Counted from the stretch's first letter, positions 45,179-57,537 are shown. The stretch: 64,000 nt of DNA from Mycoplasmataceae bacterium UBA3729 (GCA_002372615.1 DFHG01000008.1:1-64000), one strand, 5' to 3'. Notes: generated from the letters alone by a model not told the origin. Translations and numbers: made by a program.

Positions 45179-47008
45179 TTATTGAATTGGTTTTAATATA
45201 TCATGTGAATTAATAGTTAAATTGCTTCCATTATTAAAGAAAGTTGGATCATTTAAATACATCCATTTATAAATAAAATATTTATCATTTTTGAATGCAT
45301 CATATGTAGTTGCATACATTTGTTTTTCTTTGGCAGGAAAAGCATCATATTTTGCTAAATCTAAAATCAAATTAGAAAATCTTTTATATAGCTTACTTGA
45401 TTCAGAAAAATCAAAAACATATCTTGAGAATGCTGTTGTGATATCTTCTTTTCCTTTTTTATATACATTAGTTTGTTTGTATGAATCAGCAAAAAAAGCA
45501 AAATAAGCTGGAAAGACTGCACTGAAACCAGAAAAATATGGAATTTTTGTTTTAAAATATAATATTTGGTTACCATCATTTTTAAATGAAAATTCAATGT
45601 TTAATAAAGAATAATTAGCTAAAGCAATAAAATCCCCAAAATGTATTTGGTTATTATTAATTCATTGCAAAATTGTTGGATCAAATTTATTTTTTGTTTT
45701 AGTATCTTCAGTATCATATCAATCATCATAGTTTGGTTGTGTATTATTTCTAGATGAATCATCACCAGTTACTTGTTGATAACTTAAATGTTCAATTTTA
45801 GGCTCAGAATTTGTTTTATCTTTGAATGTACTCCAATGATTTGTTTTTTTAATGGCTTTATTAATTTTTTCAATTTCATCTGGTTTAGATAATCAATCAG
45901 AAAAAAATAAAGATGATGTGTTTTTTAATGGATTATAAAAAGCATTAGTTACATTATTTAAATGAATTAATGTAGGAACATTTGCAACGGAAATAACATC
46001 AGTTCGTTCATCATTATTAAATGTATAAACACAATATGGTGACATATTTTCACTAGCGTTTCAATCGAATTTTTTATTATTTTCATTATAAGTGTATTTG
46101 CCTACAAATGATTCATTTGTAGGAATTATGTAAGATTTATTTTTGTTATATTCATTTCCTATACTAAATGATTTTTCTCTTAAATCATAAACTGTATTTA
46201 AAAGAATGAATGGGCAATTTATTAATTTATTATTAGTATTAATTCCACAATTTAATATATCTCAGTCAATAGAGTAAGGACCAAATTTGTAAGCAGATTT
46301 TCCATCACTAATTAAGTTAGCTGCAGAATATGAATAGCGATACAAATCTAAGTTATCTTCATTTGAAGAATGGATAAACCCATTCTCATTGTTAGTGTAC
46401 ATAATTGAAAGTCTTTTATTAATTTCGTCATTATTTTTAAGTCCAATAATTTTATTTTGATTATTAAGCATGCAATTCAATGTTGTTATTAAATTACTAC
46501 TAACAGAATTGACTGCATTAATGGCAATAGAATTAAATAAATTTTCATAAGATGATAAATTACCTATTGATGCTGCATTATCAGAATAAGTTAATTTTTT
46601 ATCATTATAATCTAATCATTTTTTATTAATCAAATCACTTTCATTTATAACTCATGGATGATTAGCATCACCATTACTATCTCATTGATAATTATTAAAT
46701 CCTGTATAACCGACCATTCTGCTTATAGTAGGATTAAATTTATTATCAAATGCAGATTTATAGATATATGAATTGGGCATGAATTTTACTATGTTTGTTT
46801 CATTTATAGCTATATTATTTTTATTTCTTGCATATTGTAAAAAAGGATCATTGATAACAACATTATTATTAAATGGTGATTTAGATCATACAGGAATAAA
46901 ATATTGTGAAATGGTTGAACAACTTGTTAAAGTAGCATTTGGTAAAAGTGCTATGCTATAAGGGATTGTAATTGTCACTATTTTAAGTATTTTTTTATTT
47001 TTTAGCAT
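45179..47008 (-). CDS. Surface lipoprotein, unknown function
   Basis: This 609-residue lipoprotein begins MLKNKKILKIVTITIPYSIA and has lipobox TLTSC. The mature region is rich in Asn, Tyr, Phe and Trp (many UGA), with segments such as FSGFSAVFPAYFAFFADSY near the C-terminus. No catalytic motif is recognised. It begins 6 bp after dnaB and ends 3 bp before ung, so a surface protein is embedded in a replication and repair transcript. Confidence 0.82.
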
Positions 47009-47014
47009 TGTAAA

Positions 47015-48442
47015 TTACTCCTCTTTATTATAGTTACTTGTATCAGGAATAAATTGGCCAAATGTTTTGTTAAAAATTAAGTTAATTTCACCTGTTGAAC
47101 CATTTCTATTTTTTTCAATAATATAAGTAATAGGCTGAAGGATGTAAGGTATTTTAGTTTTACTATCTTGGTTGTTTTGAGTATTTTGGTTTTTTATATA
47201 TAAAAATGTAACTAAATCAGCATCTTGTTCTATAGAACCAGATTCACGAAGATCAGATAAAATTGGTCGAGCATTTTCATCATTTGATTTTTTTCTTTCC
47301 TCAATTTTACGTGATAATTGTGCAAGAGCAATTAATGGAGTATTAATATTTCTAGATATTAATTTAAGCATTCGCGAAATATTAGATACTTCTTGTTGCC
47401 TATTAGTTATGTAAAATTTTTCATTTACACCTTTAATTAATTGTAAATAATCTACAATTACTAATCTTACATCATTATCAGCTGCAATTTGTTTTAATTT
47501 TGCTTGAATATCAAATACTGACAAATCACTTCTATCATCAATAATAATAGGTAATGATGAAATTTCATCATATTCTTGTTCTATAGTTTCATTGTTATCA
47601 TCAGTTAATCTACCATTTTTAATGGATGATAAATCAATTGAACATTCGCAAGACATCATTCTTTGCATAATTTGATTTTTGCTCATTTCAATTGAAAACA
47701 TTACTACTACTCCTTTTTTACCAGATTTGTTGGTATTATCTTCTTTAATTCTTTTAGCAGCATTAAGTGCAAAATTAATTGCTAAAGCAGTTTTTCCTGT
47801 ACCTGGACGAGCAGCAAGAATGATTAATTCACCTCTTTGAAAACCATCAGTATATTTATTAATTAATGGGAAGCCTGAGTCTGTTCCTGTCAAATCATAT
47901 GTTTTTCTATTAGTTAATTTTGATAAATTTTTATAAAACTCATCAGCAACTTCTTTAATTCATGTGATTTTGTCATCTTTTTTAGAATTAAGAATTGAAG
48001 TAAATTCAGAAATTCAATTTTCTGTTTTTTCTTTAAATTTTGTGTAATCTAAACCATCATTGATTATTTTTTGAGCAAAATCATCTGCTTGGCGTTTAAT
48101 TGAAGCATTTTTAACAAAATCAATGTACGAATCAAGTTTGACTGAATCTGTATAAATGGAACTTAATGTAAGAATTTGTTGGTTGTAATTAGGAAAATTT
48201 TTAACGATTTCATTATTATTCTTAATATATTCAATAACACTTAATGCTTCTACTAATTTACCTTGACGATAAATATTTTTAATTACATCAAAAAGCATGC
48301 AATGAAATTCATTATAAAAGTCAATATTTTGTAATTTACTTAAAACTTCATCTATCACTGTAGGTTCATTTAACATAGAACTCAAGATATAACTTTCAAA
48401 TTCATAAAGTGAATTAATATCAAGATTTTTATTCTTCTTCAT
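47015..48442 (-). CDS. dnaB: Replicative DNA helicase DnaB
   Basis: This 475-residue hexameric helicase unwinds DNA at the fork. The N-terminal domain (about residues 10-110) is followed by the RecA-type core: ELIILAARPGTGKTALAINFA (Walker A), RLVIVDYLQLI (Walker B), LALAQLSRKIEERK, LSDLRESGSIEQDADLV and the C-terminal RNGSTGEINLIFN. It overlaps rplI by 14 bp and ends the ribosomal part of the rpsF operon. Confidence 0.96.
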
Positions 48443-48881
48443 TATTTTCCCTTACAATTATATGTAGATCTGCTTTTACTTGTTGATGTAGGTTTAGTGT
48501 TATGTGGAAATTTCCTATTTTTAATGGTTCAAAATCTTTAGGAAAAAAATATTTTTCAACATTAATTTCTTTTTCTATTAATGATGAAATAATTTGTTTT
48601 TGTGAAATTGAACCAAACACATTTCCTTGATTGCTTTTTAATGTATATTCAAGTTTTATTGATTCAATCTTTTCTTTTAATTTTTCTGCCAATTTTAAAT
48701 CAATAGCATTTTGTTTTTCAATTTGAATTAAATCTTTATTTAAATGTTTAATTGCTTCTTCTGTTGCTAAAACTGCTAATTTTTGTTTTGACAAAAAATT
48801 TTGAAAGTAACCATCATTTACTTTAACAATAGTATTTTTTTTACCAAGATTTTTTACATCTTTAAGTAGAATAACTTTCAT
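48429..48881 (-). CDS. rplI: Ribosomal protein L9
   Basis: This 150-residue 50S protein starts MKVILLKDVKNLGKKNTIVKV, then has the GYFQNFL segment of the L9 N-domain. A long helix rich in Lys and Glu and a C-terminal domain containing GNVFGSIS follow. The length is normal. It lies 9 bp after rpsR. Confidence 0.95.
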   Translation of the reverse strand: MKVILLKDVKNLGKKNTIVKVNDGYFQNFLSKQKLAVLATEEAIKHLNKDLIQIEKQNAIDLKLAEKLKEKIESIKLEYTLKSNQGNVFGSISQKQIISSLIEKEINVEKYFFPKDFEPLKIGNFHITLNLHQQVKADLHIIVRENNEEE

Positions 48882-48890
48882 TAAATTTCC

Positions 48891-49148
48891 TTATTCTTTA
48901 ATAAATGACATTAATGCCATAATTCGTGCACGCTTAATAGCATTAGTAACCATTTTTTGATGTTTTGCACATAAACCAGTAATTCTTCTAGGAAGAATTT
49001 TACCATTACTTGAAATAAAATTGTTTAATAGTTCGACATCTTTATAGTCAATATGCAATACACCTTGACTACATAATTTACATGATTTTCGGAAAGAAAA
49101 TCGATGTAATTTATTTGTAAAATTTTTGTTTTCAGATTTTTTTATCAT
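48891..49148 (-). CDS. rpsR: Ribosomal protein S18
   Basis: This 85-residue 30S protein has the S18 core, [20 protein letters not shown], then [22 protein letters not shown]. An N-terminal CKLCSQG pair adds a possible metal site. It sits 14 bp after ssb, in the standard rpsF-ssb-rpsR order. Confidence 0.95.
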   Translation of the reverse strand: MIKKSENKNFTNKLHRFSFRKSCKLCSQGVLHIDYKDVELLNNFISSNGKILPRRITGLCAKHQKMVTNAIKRARIMALMSFIKE

Positions 49149-49162
49149 AATTTTTTCCTTTC

Positions 49163-49630
49163 TTATTTATCTTTTTCTAATTCATCAAACCATTCAATAT
49201 CTTCATTATTTTCAAATTTAGGTGAAGATATTTTTTGATTAGATGGTTCATTATTATTGGGGATGGATTCAGGGAATACATCACTTATTGAAAGTTTTTC
49301 ATTAGCAGTATTTTCATTATTTCTACCTAATGAATTTATTGATTCAATAACTACTTCAAATACATAAACATTTTTATTAGTTTGTTTAGAGAGATAGGTT
49401 CTTCTTGATATTCTTCCTTCTGCACTAATTAATGCACCTTTTTTTAGATATGAAGAAATGAAATTTGCTTGTTGATTTCAAGCAACACATGGAATAAATA
49501 CAGCACCATGTGGATTATTTTTTGCATAATCATTACATGCTATAGTGAAATTAACAACTTGAGAATTACTATCTAATGTTTTAGCAATAGGATCAGTAGC
49601 TATTCTACCTACTAATAGAACTTTATTCAT
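49163..49630 (-). CDS. ssb: Single-stranded DNA-binding protein
   Basis: This 155-residue protein has an OB-fold N-terminal domain ([32 protein letters not shown]) and a disordered Asn/Pro/Ser linker. The acidic end [13 protein letters not shown] replaces the usual DDDIPF tip. The Trp at the end is TGG. It lies between rpsF and rpsR. Confidence 0.94.
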
Positions 49631-49635
49631 GTTAA

Positions 49636-50085
49636 TTATTTTTCCTCTTCTTTTTTAACTTCTTGTTCTTTAGCAGCAGCTTTTACTTCTTCTAAAATTT
49701 GTTTTTGTTTTTCTATCTCTTTGATTTTGTTTTTATAAATAGATAACTGTTTCTTAGCTTTTTTAACTTTTTTAGGATTATTTATTGCTTTTGCCCCATA
49801 ATCATGATCAAGATTAATAATTAAAAACCTAATAATGTCATTATTAAGTTTTGATAATCGGCTAAATTCATTAATTTCATTTGGAATTTTTGTAGAAAAA
49901 TTTAGTTGAATGTATCATCCTTTTTCAAATTTCTTTATTTTATATGCAAGCTCTTTTATTCCTAAATTTATCTGCTCAAAATCTTTATTATGTTTAATGA
50001 CATTGATAGATGGTTGGAGAGCTTCTAATGCTTGTTTTTCGTTTAAATTACCATTAACAATGGTTAAAATTTCATATTTTGACAT
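49636..50085 (-). CDS. rpsF: Ribosomal protein S6 with basic/acidic tail
   Basis: This 149-residue 30S protein has the S6 fold signals MSKYEILTIVNGN, LAYKIKKFEKGWYIQLNF and FLILNLDH. Then comes a Lys/Glu-rich helix of about 45 residues that most S6 proteins lack. It leads the rpsF-ssb-rpsR-rplI-dnaB operon, 5 bp before ssb. Confidence 0.94.
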
Positions 50086-50167
50086 TTGTTCTCCTTATGG
50101 TTAAAAACTCATTATTTGATTTCTATGAGTAAAGAAAACATTTATATGCAATACAAATGTAACTATT

Positions 50168-50173
50168 ATTATA
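50168..50173 (-). promoter_or_regulatory. -10 box for the rpsF operon
   Basis: TATAAT on the minus strand, 83 bp before the rpsF ATG. No clear -35 element is seen. Confidence 0.45.
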
Positions 50174-50228
50174 GTTAAAAAGTTTAATTAATTTAGCAAA
50201 TAATGATTTAGAAAAATATATATATACT

Positions 50229-50234
50229 TATAAT
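50229..50234 (+). promoter_or_regulatory. -10 box for the large lipoprotein
   Basis: TATAAT ends 14 bp before the ATG at 50249, and a short AT dinucleotide run lies just upstream. The leader would be only a few bases long. Confidence 0.45.
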
Positions 50235-50248
50235 GTTATTTATTAATT

Positions 50249-53200
50249 ATGAAAAAGTCTAAATTATTTCTATTTATAAACAGCATAAGCATGATTAGTT
50301 TGGTAACTACTCCATTGTTAACATCATGTACTAATTCATCAGATTTAAAAATAGTTACACGTGGTGATGGTACATATTTTGCTAAATATGAGGATGATGA
50401 ATTCTTATCAACTACTTTCAAAGAACAAATCAAAAACAGTTTGATGGATTCTTCTTCTTATGAAAAATTCAAACGTGAATATGCTAGTGAATTAATCTAC
50501 AATTGGTATTACAATAGTTTTGTTAAAGATGGAACTAAGCATCCTGATATGAAGGATAAGTGAACTAAATGGATTGAAACAGCAGATGAAAAGTATAAAG
50601 AAGACTTAGATAAAGCTAAATCGGCTCATGGTGATGATTGAGCTTATTATTTCCAAAATGAAACTTTAGATCCAGTTGGTGGAACAGAACAATCTTATAA
50701 ATTTACTAACATTTGTGATAATATTCGTACTGAATTAACTTCATTAGCATTTCCTGAAAACTATCCATATTTAGCTTATTCTGATAATAATGTATACAAT
50801 GTAGAAAATGAAATTAAAACTTTTACATATGATATTTTCTCAAATAGTGATAACTGAAAAAATGTTAATTTCTATGCACGTGGGAACTCAAGTTATTCAA
50901 TAAATAATTTTGATGATGTTTATGCATTAATTGGTAAAACTACATTTGATTTATGAACTGCTAATACCCACCCATTTTCAGTTTCTATGTCTTTATGAAA
51001 ATATGCTGAGCCTAAAGAAGGCATTAGAAGTATATATTCATCTAAAGTTGTTGATAGTGATGACAATAATGATGATGTTCCTGATTCATTAACTGAAATT
51101 AAAGCTTCATATGAATTACCTTCATTTCCTATTTATGATGGTACTGAAAATAATGCTAATGCAAAATTTTATAACTTATTTACAAAGTATATAACTACTA
51201 ATGATAATTATGGTATAGACAACAACGGTATTAGTGTTTTGGCTAATAAAAGTAATTTGTCAACAATTACTGATGATTCAGCTGTTTCATTTATTGTTAC
51301 TGCCAATGATGCATTTGATGCAACAGAAGATTATTTCTCAGGAGCTACAGCTAACTTATGATCATTTTATAGTGGTAATGATGCTGTTGATGATAAATTT
51401 TTACAATTTGATATTAATGATTTATCTGTTGATATTCATTCACCAAGTAATACAGATATTTTAAGTAGCTTTTTATATCGATCAAATGATCACCGTGTTT
51501 TCCAAAATAATAATCAATTAACAAATTTTGGTATAACATTAAGAAATTACTACAATAGTGGTTATTTAACTTCATTAAATAACAATTTTGAATATTGTGG
51601 TAATCCTTCTGATTTAAATGCTCCAAATGGTGATAATTCTTTCCATAGCTTTTTATTTACTGATTCAGCTAATTACAAATTTGATTATTATGGTCACACT
51701 AATAATGAAGGCGGAGTTCAATGAGTTGCTAATGGATTAAGATTATTTGACAATAATATTCCATTACCTTATGTTTTAATTCGTGATTCATTTGGTGTTC
51801 ATTTAATTGGTTTAAATGGTGCATGGAAAAAAAATGATGTAGGTTATTTAGGCAAAGGAGCTTCTGACGAAGTTGATAATACTCAACCTTATTCTCAAGG
51901 TAGAGAAAATATTTTATTAAAAGCACAATCTTTATCACAAAAACAATCAAATTACACTTCAGATAATGGTGTTGATATTGTTGAAAAAATTAAAACTTAT
52001 TTTAATTCACATATGGATGATGTAATCATCAACATGGCACGGAATGAAATTAAGAGAGGAAATAACGCTGGTGGTGGAATAATTTTTGATCATTCAGGAC
52101 TATTAAATGATGCAAATATTACTCCTTTATACACATATCTAGATAAAGCTACTCAATACTTTATGTATCAAACTATTATCAATTCTATTGATACAGTTAA
52201 TAAAAAGATGTTTAATGCTAAAATGACTAACACAAAAAATGCATTAATTTCTATGTCAAATTCATTTAAAGGGATGACTAATAATAATTACAAGAATGGG
52301 TTAGCTTCTCCTTATCCATTCAAAATTATTTCTCCAGATGATGCTTCAAATGTTGTATCAAGTTATATTAATTCACATGTATTCTATGATGTTGTTGGAT
52401 TAATTGGTTGAGCTCCATTAGGTATGTTTCCAAGCACTAATGATTTTATAAATAGTCGTTGAACAAACCAGTGAAGCACTAATTTAACAGTTAACAACAT
52501 TACTGATCGTAAATCAGATTTAGAAGAATATATTGATCGTTCATTAATTAACAATATTACTCCAAATATTCAAAATGATAAAATTGGTAAATATAGTGAA
52601 CATATTTATCCAAAATGACAGGATAAAAAAGAAGATAAAATTATTTTTGCTACTGATCCAATTACAAATGGGATTTATAAAGCATTAGCACAATATGCAG
52701 GTTTAGGTAATTTTGCTTATTCTACTAAGATTAAAGCAATGCAAAAATATGCAGTTGGTGATAATAAAGTTGTCAATGATTTCGATGATATTGATAGTTT
52801 ATCAGGATTTGCAAACATTAGGACAGAAAGTATGGCAACAGCTATTGCAAGTGAATATTATTCTACTAAACTTTTAGGTGATAATGATAACTTATCATAC
52901 TTTGCTAATCTTGCTGATAAATTTACTAACTATGAAAATTTCTTAAAAAATGCATATCAATGAAAGTTAGGAAGTTCATTTACTTCTAATACTTATAATG
53001 AAAATGTTGTTAACTATTGAACATTCTTAGACACAGTTCAATATTTATCACAAAATAATTATGAAAATTTAATTAATTATTTAAAACAAAATATATTAAA
53101 GAATGGACAAGAGGCAAATCTAGTATGATTGGTTAAAGATAATATTCATTGCAATCCTGATTTTATTAATAATGACTTATATGGTAATGATTATGAAAAA

Positions 53201-54250
53201 TTCTTTAAATGACAAAATAATTTTAATGGTATTTTTTCAAACCGCTATCTGCATGTAGATAACGACATCGCTGATGCAACACCAACTAGTTATGTTGATA
53301 ATTCATCATATTATCAATATGCCCCAATGCCAATTGGTAGGGATAAATGAGAAAAACAAGTTATGGGTTATGTTGGTTTAGTAACTGAATCAAATACACC
53401 AAATACTATTACAACTAATATAAGTGATCAATTATTCCATAATGGTTATTATTCAAAACGTACTAATAATGGTTTACATTTAGGTGGTTGATATAAATAT
53501 ATTAATTATGAAAATTTAATTGCATTGATTAAAGGTAAATCATCAATTATTGATTTAAAAAATATTGCTGATGAATTAATCCAAGGTAATAAATATCCAT
53601 GATTCACTCAATACGTTTATGATATTGTTAACCATACTACTTACCAAGCTGGTGATCCTGAAGTTGCAGCAGAAGTTGCAAGTGTTGGTGAACCTGTATT
53701 ATCTAATATTGTTCAAGAAAGATTCTTAGGTGGAAGTTATCAACATACTAATAAAAATGGTGCAACAGTAACTATTAATTATGATGATATTCAATGAGGA
53801 TTAAATTACTATTGAAATCAAGAATTGACTCAAATTGACATTAATAATTTATTTTGACGATTCGGTGATGTTAATGGTGCAAGTGAATTATGTGATGGTG
53901 ATAATTTAATGAGTATTAGTCACACTATTAAATTATCTAATGACGAAGCTAATGCTAATGATTATGCAAGAATTTACACAATACAATTAAACTATGATGA
54001 TATTTCTTCATATGATAAATTATTCTCAGCATTAGGTGGAGACGAAGAAGATGTTGATGTTCGAGAATCTGCTCAAACATTATTAGATTTAATTACTGTT
54101 CAATTTGCTTTAAATTCTTCAAACCAAACTCATGCTATTCAAGAAGTAATAAAAACCGTTTATAACAATAATAAAATTACTGTATTTGATCGAAGATTAA
54201 ATGATAATTTAGGCCAAATTTGAGTAAAAAATTGAAAAGCAACAAACTAA
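50249..54250 (+). CDS. Very large surface lipoprotein, unknown function
   Basis: This 1333-residue lipoprotein has signal MKKSKLFLFINSISMISLV and lipobox LLTSC. The mature part is rich in Asn, Asp, Tyr and Ser, with over twenty UGA Trp codons and no hydrophobic helix after the signal, so it should be fully outside the cell. No enzyme motif is recognised. Segments such as GGVQWVANGLRLFDNNIPLPYVLIRD and EAANLVWLVKD-like stretches look globular. It has its own promoter and a strong terminator. It could be an adhesin or a nutrient-binding protein, but this is a guess. Confidence 0.83.
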
Positions 54251-54270
54251 TATAGTTAAAAATTTTAAAG

Positions 54271-54300
54271 AAAAATACTTGCTTATACAAGTATTTTTTT
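54271..54300 (+). terminator. Rho-independent terminator of the large lipoprotein gene
   Basis: An 11-bp perfect stem (54271-54281 with 54288-54298), loop CTTATA, and a terminal T-run lie 20 bp after the stop. Confidence 0.85.
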
Positions 54301-54324
54301 GTTGAATAATTAAAATAATCTAGA

Positions 54325-55500
54325 TTAGCTTTGATTAGTGAAAAAATTAATTATTTTATCAATATCACTTTGGTTTAAACCTGCATACAATAAATAATTT
54401 TCACTTATTTGTTTTAAATCTTCATGTGATCAATCTTCTAAATGTTCGGCAGTATCTGATATAGCTTTAACAGCAGAGAAAAATAATTCATTTAAATAAT
54501 ATTTAATCAACATATTTGTTCTTGTATTAATTTCATTAATATCAATTTTATAAAAGTTGACAAATGATGTTAAATAATCATTTTTTATTTCTTCATATGT
54601 ACATCCACATATTGATTCAATTAAAAAGCAAATAAATCCTGTTCGGTCTTTTCCTTCAGTGCAATGTATATATACTTTTTGTTGTGTAACATTTCTATTA
54701 ATAATTTCATTAATAATAAATTCAAATATTTGTTTAGTTTTTTGTAAAAAATCTTGTGAATAATAACATGCAGTGAGGTTATTTGCATAATAATGAGATT
54801 GGTTATATAATGATTTACAATAAGAATTTTCATTTTCAGCCAAATCCATTAAAAGTGCAAGTTTGGTATCATTAGTATTTAAACTAATAAGATAATCGAT
54901 ATTTGTACTATGTAATAAATCATCTGCATATTTATATCTTATATATGAAGGATCACAAGGTGTAACACCACGATATAAATTATTTATTTTTGTAGATTTA
55001 ACTTTTCTAAAATTAGCAAATGCTTCATCATCATTATAATCTTCTCTATTATTTGATTGCTCAAAACTAAGTGCATTTTGAATATCCAAATACTTTTTAG
55101 CTTTATTTAATGAAATAGTTGCTATTGAATTATCTGATAATCCATATTTATCTCAAATATCTTCACCACTTTTTTCACCAAAATATAGATATTCGTATAA
55201 AGGATAATCAATGAATATTAATTCTCCACAATAACCATAAAAATTGTTATAGTAAGGAATGTCATAAAACAATTTGTTACCAGAAATAGTAATATTTATA
55301 CTATCACCATATTTATATCCAAGTTTATCTAAATCATTATGTTTAATAAGAAAATTGCACCCACCAAATTCAGTATTATGCTCAACAATAATATTTTCAC
55401 AATTCGGTATGTTTTTATTATTGCATGAAGTTATAAATAGTGATGGTATACTAAAAGGAAAAAATAAACAAGAAAATATTTTATTTTTAATATCAATCAT
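54325..55500 (-). CDS. Lipoprotein tyrosine/dual-specificity phosphatase
   Basis: This 391-residue protein has a signal peptide with lipobox FITSC, a beta-rich N-terminal part (about residues 30-135), and a protein tyrosine phosphatase domain. The P-loop reads VYIHCTEGKDRTG: the CX5R motif with Cys280 as nucleophile and Arg286. Upstream NLYRGVTP is typical of the bacterial Y_phosphatase3 family. The enzyme should face outside the cell, where it could act on host phosphoproteins or phosphoinositides; the substrate is unknown. UGA Trp joins the parts at 55153 and 54430. Confidence 0.85.
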
Positions 55501-55599
55501 AATATTTGCTTTATCAAATAAAATTATATTAAAAATATTATATTAAAAATATATTTGCAAATATTACTTAATACATGTAATTAGAGATTAAATTATTGT

Positions 55600-55962
55600 T
55601 TATTTATTACATCAAAGACCATGCAAATTGCAATAAGCATAAACTTCTGCATTATGATCAATTGATACATTTATTACTGGTTGATAAGCTGGTTTTAAGT
55701 GATAAAAAAATACATTATCATTATTTTTTATGCAGATTCATTCAATGTAATGATTATCTAGCATTGGATGTAATTCACTTCCTACACAAATACCATTTTT
55801 GTTAATAATAGGAATGTGCTTGTCTTTTAAAGCATCAGCTTTATTAGGAATTAATAATTCCATTTTCTGATTACAACAAGATAAACAATTGCATGGACAA
55901 TCTTGAATTGCATAAATTATTGCACCACATTTTGAACAATGATAAAATTTAATTGATTGCAT
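55600..55962 (-). CDS. Superoxide reductase (desulfoferrodoxin class)
   Basis: This 120-residue enzyme reduces superoxide to peroxide. The N-terminal desulforedoxin-like domain has C9, C12, C29 and C30 for the Fe(Cys)4 centre. The catalytic centre is complete: H49 (KHIPII), H65 and H71 (HPMLDNHYIEW), C111 and H114 (YCNLHGLW). The Glu that usually precedes Lys48 is Asp47. UGA Trp occurs in YIEW and GLW. It lies 2 bp after rplA on the same strand, so it is probably expressed with the ribosomal genes. Confidence 0.93.
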
Positions 55963-55964
55963 AA

Positions 55965-56636
55965 TTATTTAATTCTTATACTTGGTCCCATTGAAGCAGA
56001 TATGTAAATAGTTTTTACATATTCACCTTTAACAGTACTTGGTCTTTTTGATTGAATAAAGCTTATTAAAGCATTAATATTTTCAACCATGTCTTCATTT
56101 TTTGCAGATTTTTTACCAATAGTCATATGGACATTACCATATGTATCAGTTCTATATGTTAATTTACCACTTTTAAATTCTTTAATTGTATCTAATATTT
56201 TAGTAGAAACAGTACCCAATTTAGGGTTAGGCATTAATCCTTTAGGACCTAATATTTTACCTAGTTTACTTAATTTAGGCATAAATTTAGGTGAAGTAAT
56301 TAAAACATCAAAATCTAATCATCCATCTTTAATTTCGGCAATTTTTTCATCCCCACCAAAATAAGATGCACCTGCTTTTTTAGCATTTGCTTCAGTTATT
56401 GAGTCATCAATAACTAAAATTTTAATTTCTTTGCCAAAATAATGAGGAAGAGCAATTGTTCCCCTTAATTGTTGTTCAGCTTTTGTTGTATCAACATTTA
56501 ATTTGATAGCAATATCTATTGATGCATCAAATTTAGCATAAGCTGTTTCTTTAGCTAATTTAACTGCTTCTTCAATTGTATAGATCTTCTTAGTGTCAAC
56601 TAATTTTTTAACATTTACATATTTTTTACCATGCAT
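55965..56636 (-). CDS. rplA: Ribosomal protein L1
   Basis: This 223-residue 50S protein has HGKKYVNVKKLVD, FDASIDIAIKLNVDTTKAEQ, and the hallmark KLGKILGPKGLMPNPKLGTVS. It ends with YISASMGPSIRIK. UGA Trp is at 56316. It follows rplK by 2 bp. Confidence 0.96.
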
Positions 56637-56638
56637 AA

Positions 56639-57118
56639 TTAGTTACTCTCTTTCTTAGCATTTAATTTTGCTGTTTTTTTAGGACATAGATCTACATCTT
56701 TAATTCTTATTCCCATTTGTTTTGCAGTACCAGCTATCATTCGAACAGCTGCTTCTTCATCATAAGCATTCAGATCTGCCATTTTTGCTTTAGCAATTTC
56801 AAGTGCTTGTTCTTTTGTTATAGTAGCAACATTATCAGTTAATTGATTATGTCCAGCCTTTTCAATTTTTGCAGTTCTTTTTAATAAAACTGAAGCAGGG
56901 GTAGATTTAATTATAAAAGTAAAACTTTTATCAGTATAAGCTGTAATTACACAAGGCACTACATCCCCCATACGATCTTTTTTAGTTAAATCGTTAAATT
57001 GTTTAGTGAATTCCCCCATATTAATACCAATAGAGGCTAAAGCAGGTCCTGGTTTAGCTTGTCCACCGATTAATTGTATTTTTGCAATACGTGCAATTTC
57101 TTTTTTCTTTGCAGCCAC
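56639..57118 (-). CDS. rplK: Ribosomal protein L11
   Basis: This 159-residue 50S protein of the GTPase-associated centre has [19 protein letters not shown], then a domain with [20 protein letters not shown], then [13 protein letters not shown]. The start is GTG at 57118, fixed by AGGAGGA 8 bp upstream (57127-57133). It leads the rplK-rplA-superoxide reductase transcript. The leader of about 100 bases could carry an L1 autoregulatory site, but I could not define one. Confidence 0.96.
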   Translation of the reverse strand: MAAKKKEIARIAKIQLIGGQAKPGPALASIGINMGEFTKQFNDLTKKDRMGDVVPCVITAYTDKSFTFIIKSTPASVLLKRTAKIEKAGHNQLTDNVATITKEQALEIAKAKMADLNAYDEEAAVRMIAGTAKQMGIRIKDVDLCPKKTAKLNAKKESN

Positions 57119-57224
57119 AAGTATATTCCTCCTAACTCTACGTGGTCTAACGTAATAAACTTAATTACTACTTCCACATGCTACATTAATATAGTACTTT
57201 GAGTCTGTTATTCAAAGTTAATCT

Positions 57225-57230
57225 ATTATA
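57225..57230 (-). promoter_or_regulatory. -10 box for rplK
   Basis: TATAAT on the minus strand, 107 bp before the GTG start and just after the rpmB stop. Confidence 0.45.
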
Positions 57231-57236
57231 TATATA

Positions 57237-57434
57237 CTATGCAAGTTTATTTTGCTTTTTTAAAGTTTTCATGGTTTTTGTTGAAACCATTATACGTTTA
57301 GAACTATTTTTACCAGTTTTGATTTTTGCTGGTTGTAAATTAATTTTTCATGTTCGACGCGAATGATTTAATGCATGTGATCTTTTATTGCCTACCATTT
57401 GTCCACGATTAGTAATTTGATCTCTACGACTCAT
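57237..57434 (-). CDS. rpmB: Ribosomal protein L28
   Basis: This 65-residue basic 50S protein has MSRRDQITNRGQMVGNKRSH then ALNHSRRTWKINLQ, and ends with a Lys-rich tail. The pattern RRTWK.NLQ and the length are standard for L28. It lies upstream of rplK on the same strand. Confidence 0.92.
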
Positions 57435-57537
57435 AATATTATTGTATTGTACTATTATATTTATTTATGTTCATAAAACTAAATTTTGAATAAAATTAGT
57501 TAACTTAACCAAACTTTAAAATTATAGTGTGAATTTG

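Noticed and set aside
46773..46961. Plus-strand hydrophobic frame opposite the lipoprotein start at 47008
   Set aside because: It is the complement of the lipoprotein signal region and has no ribosome-binding site.
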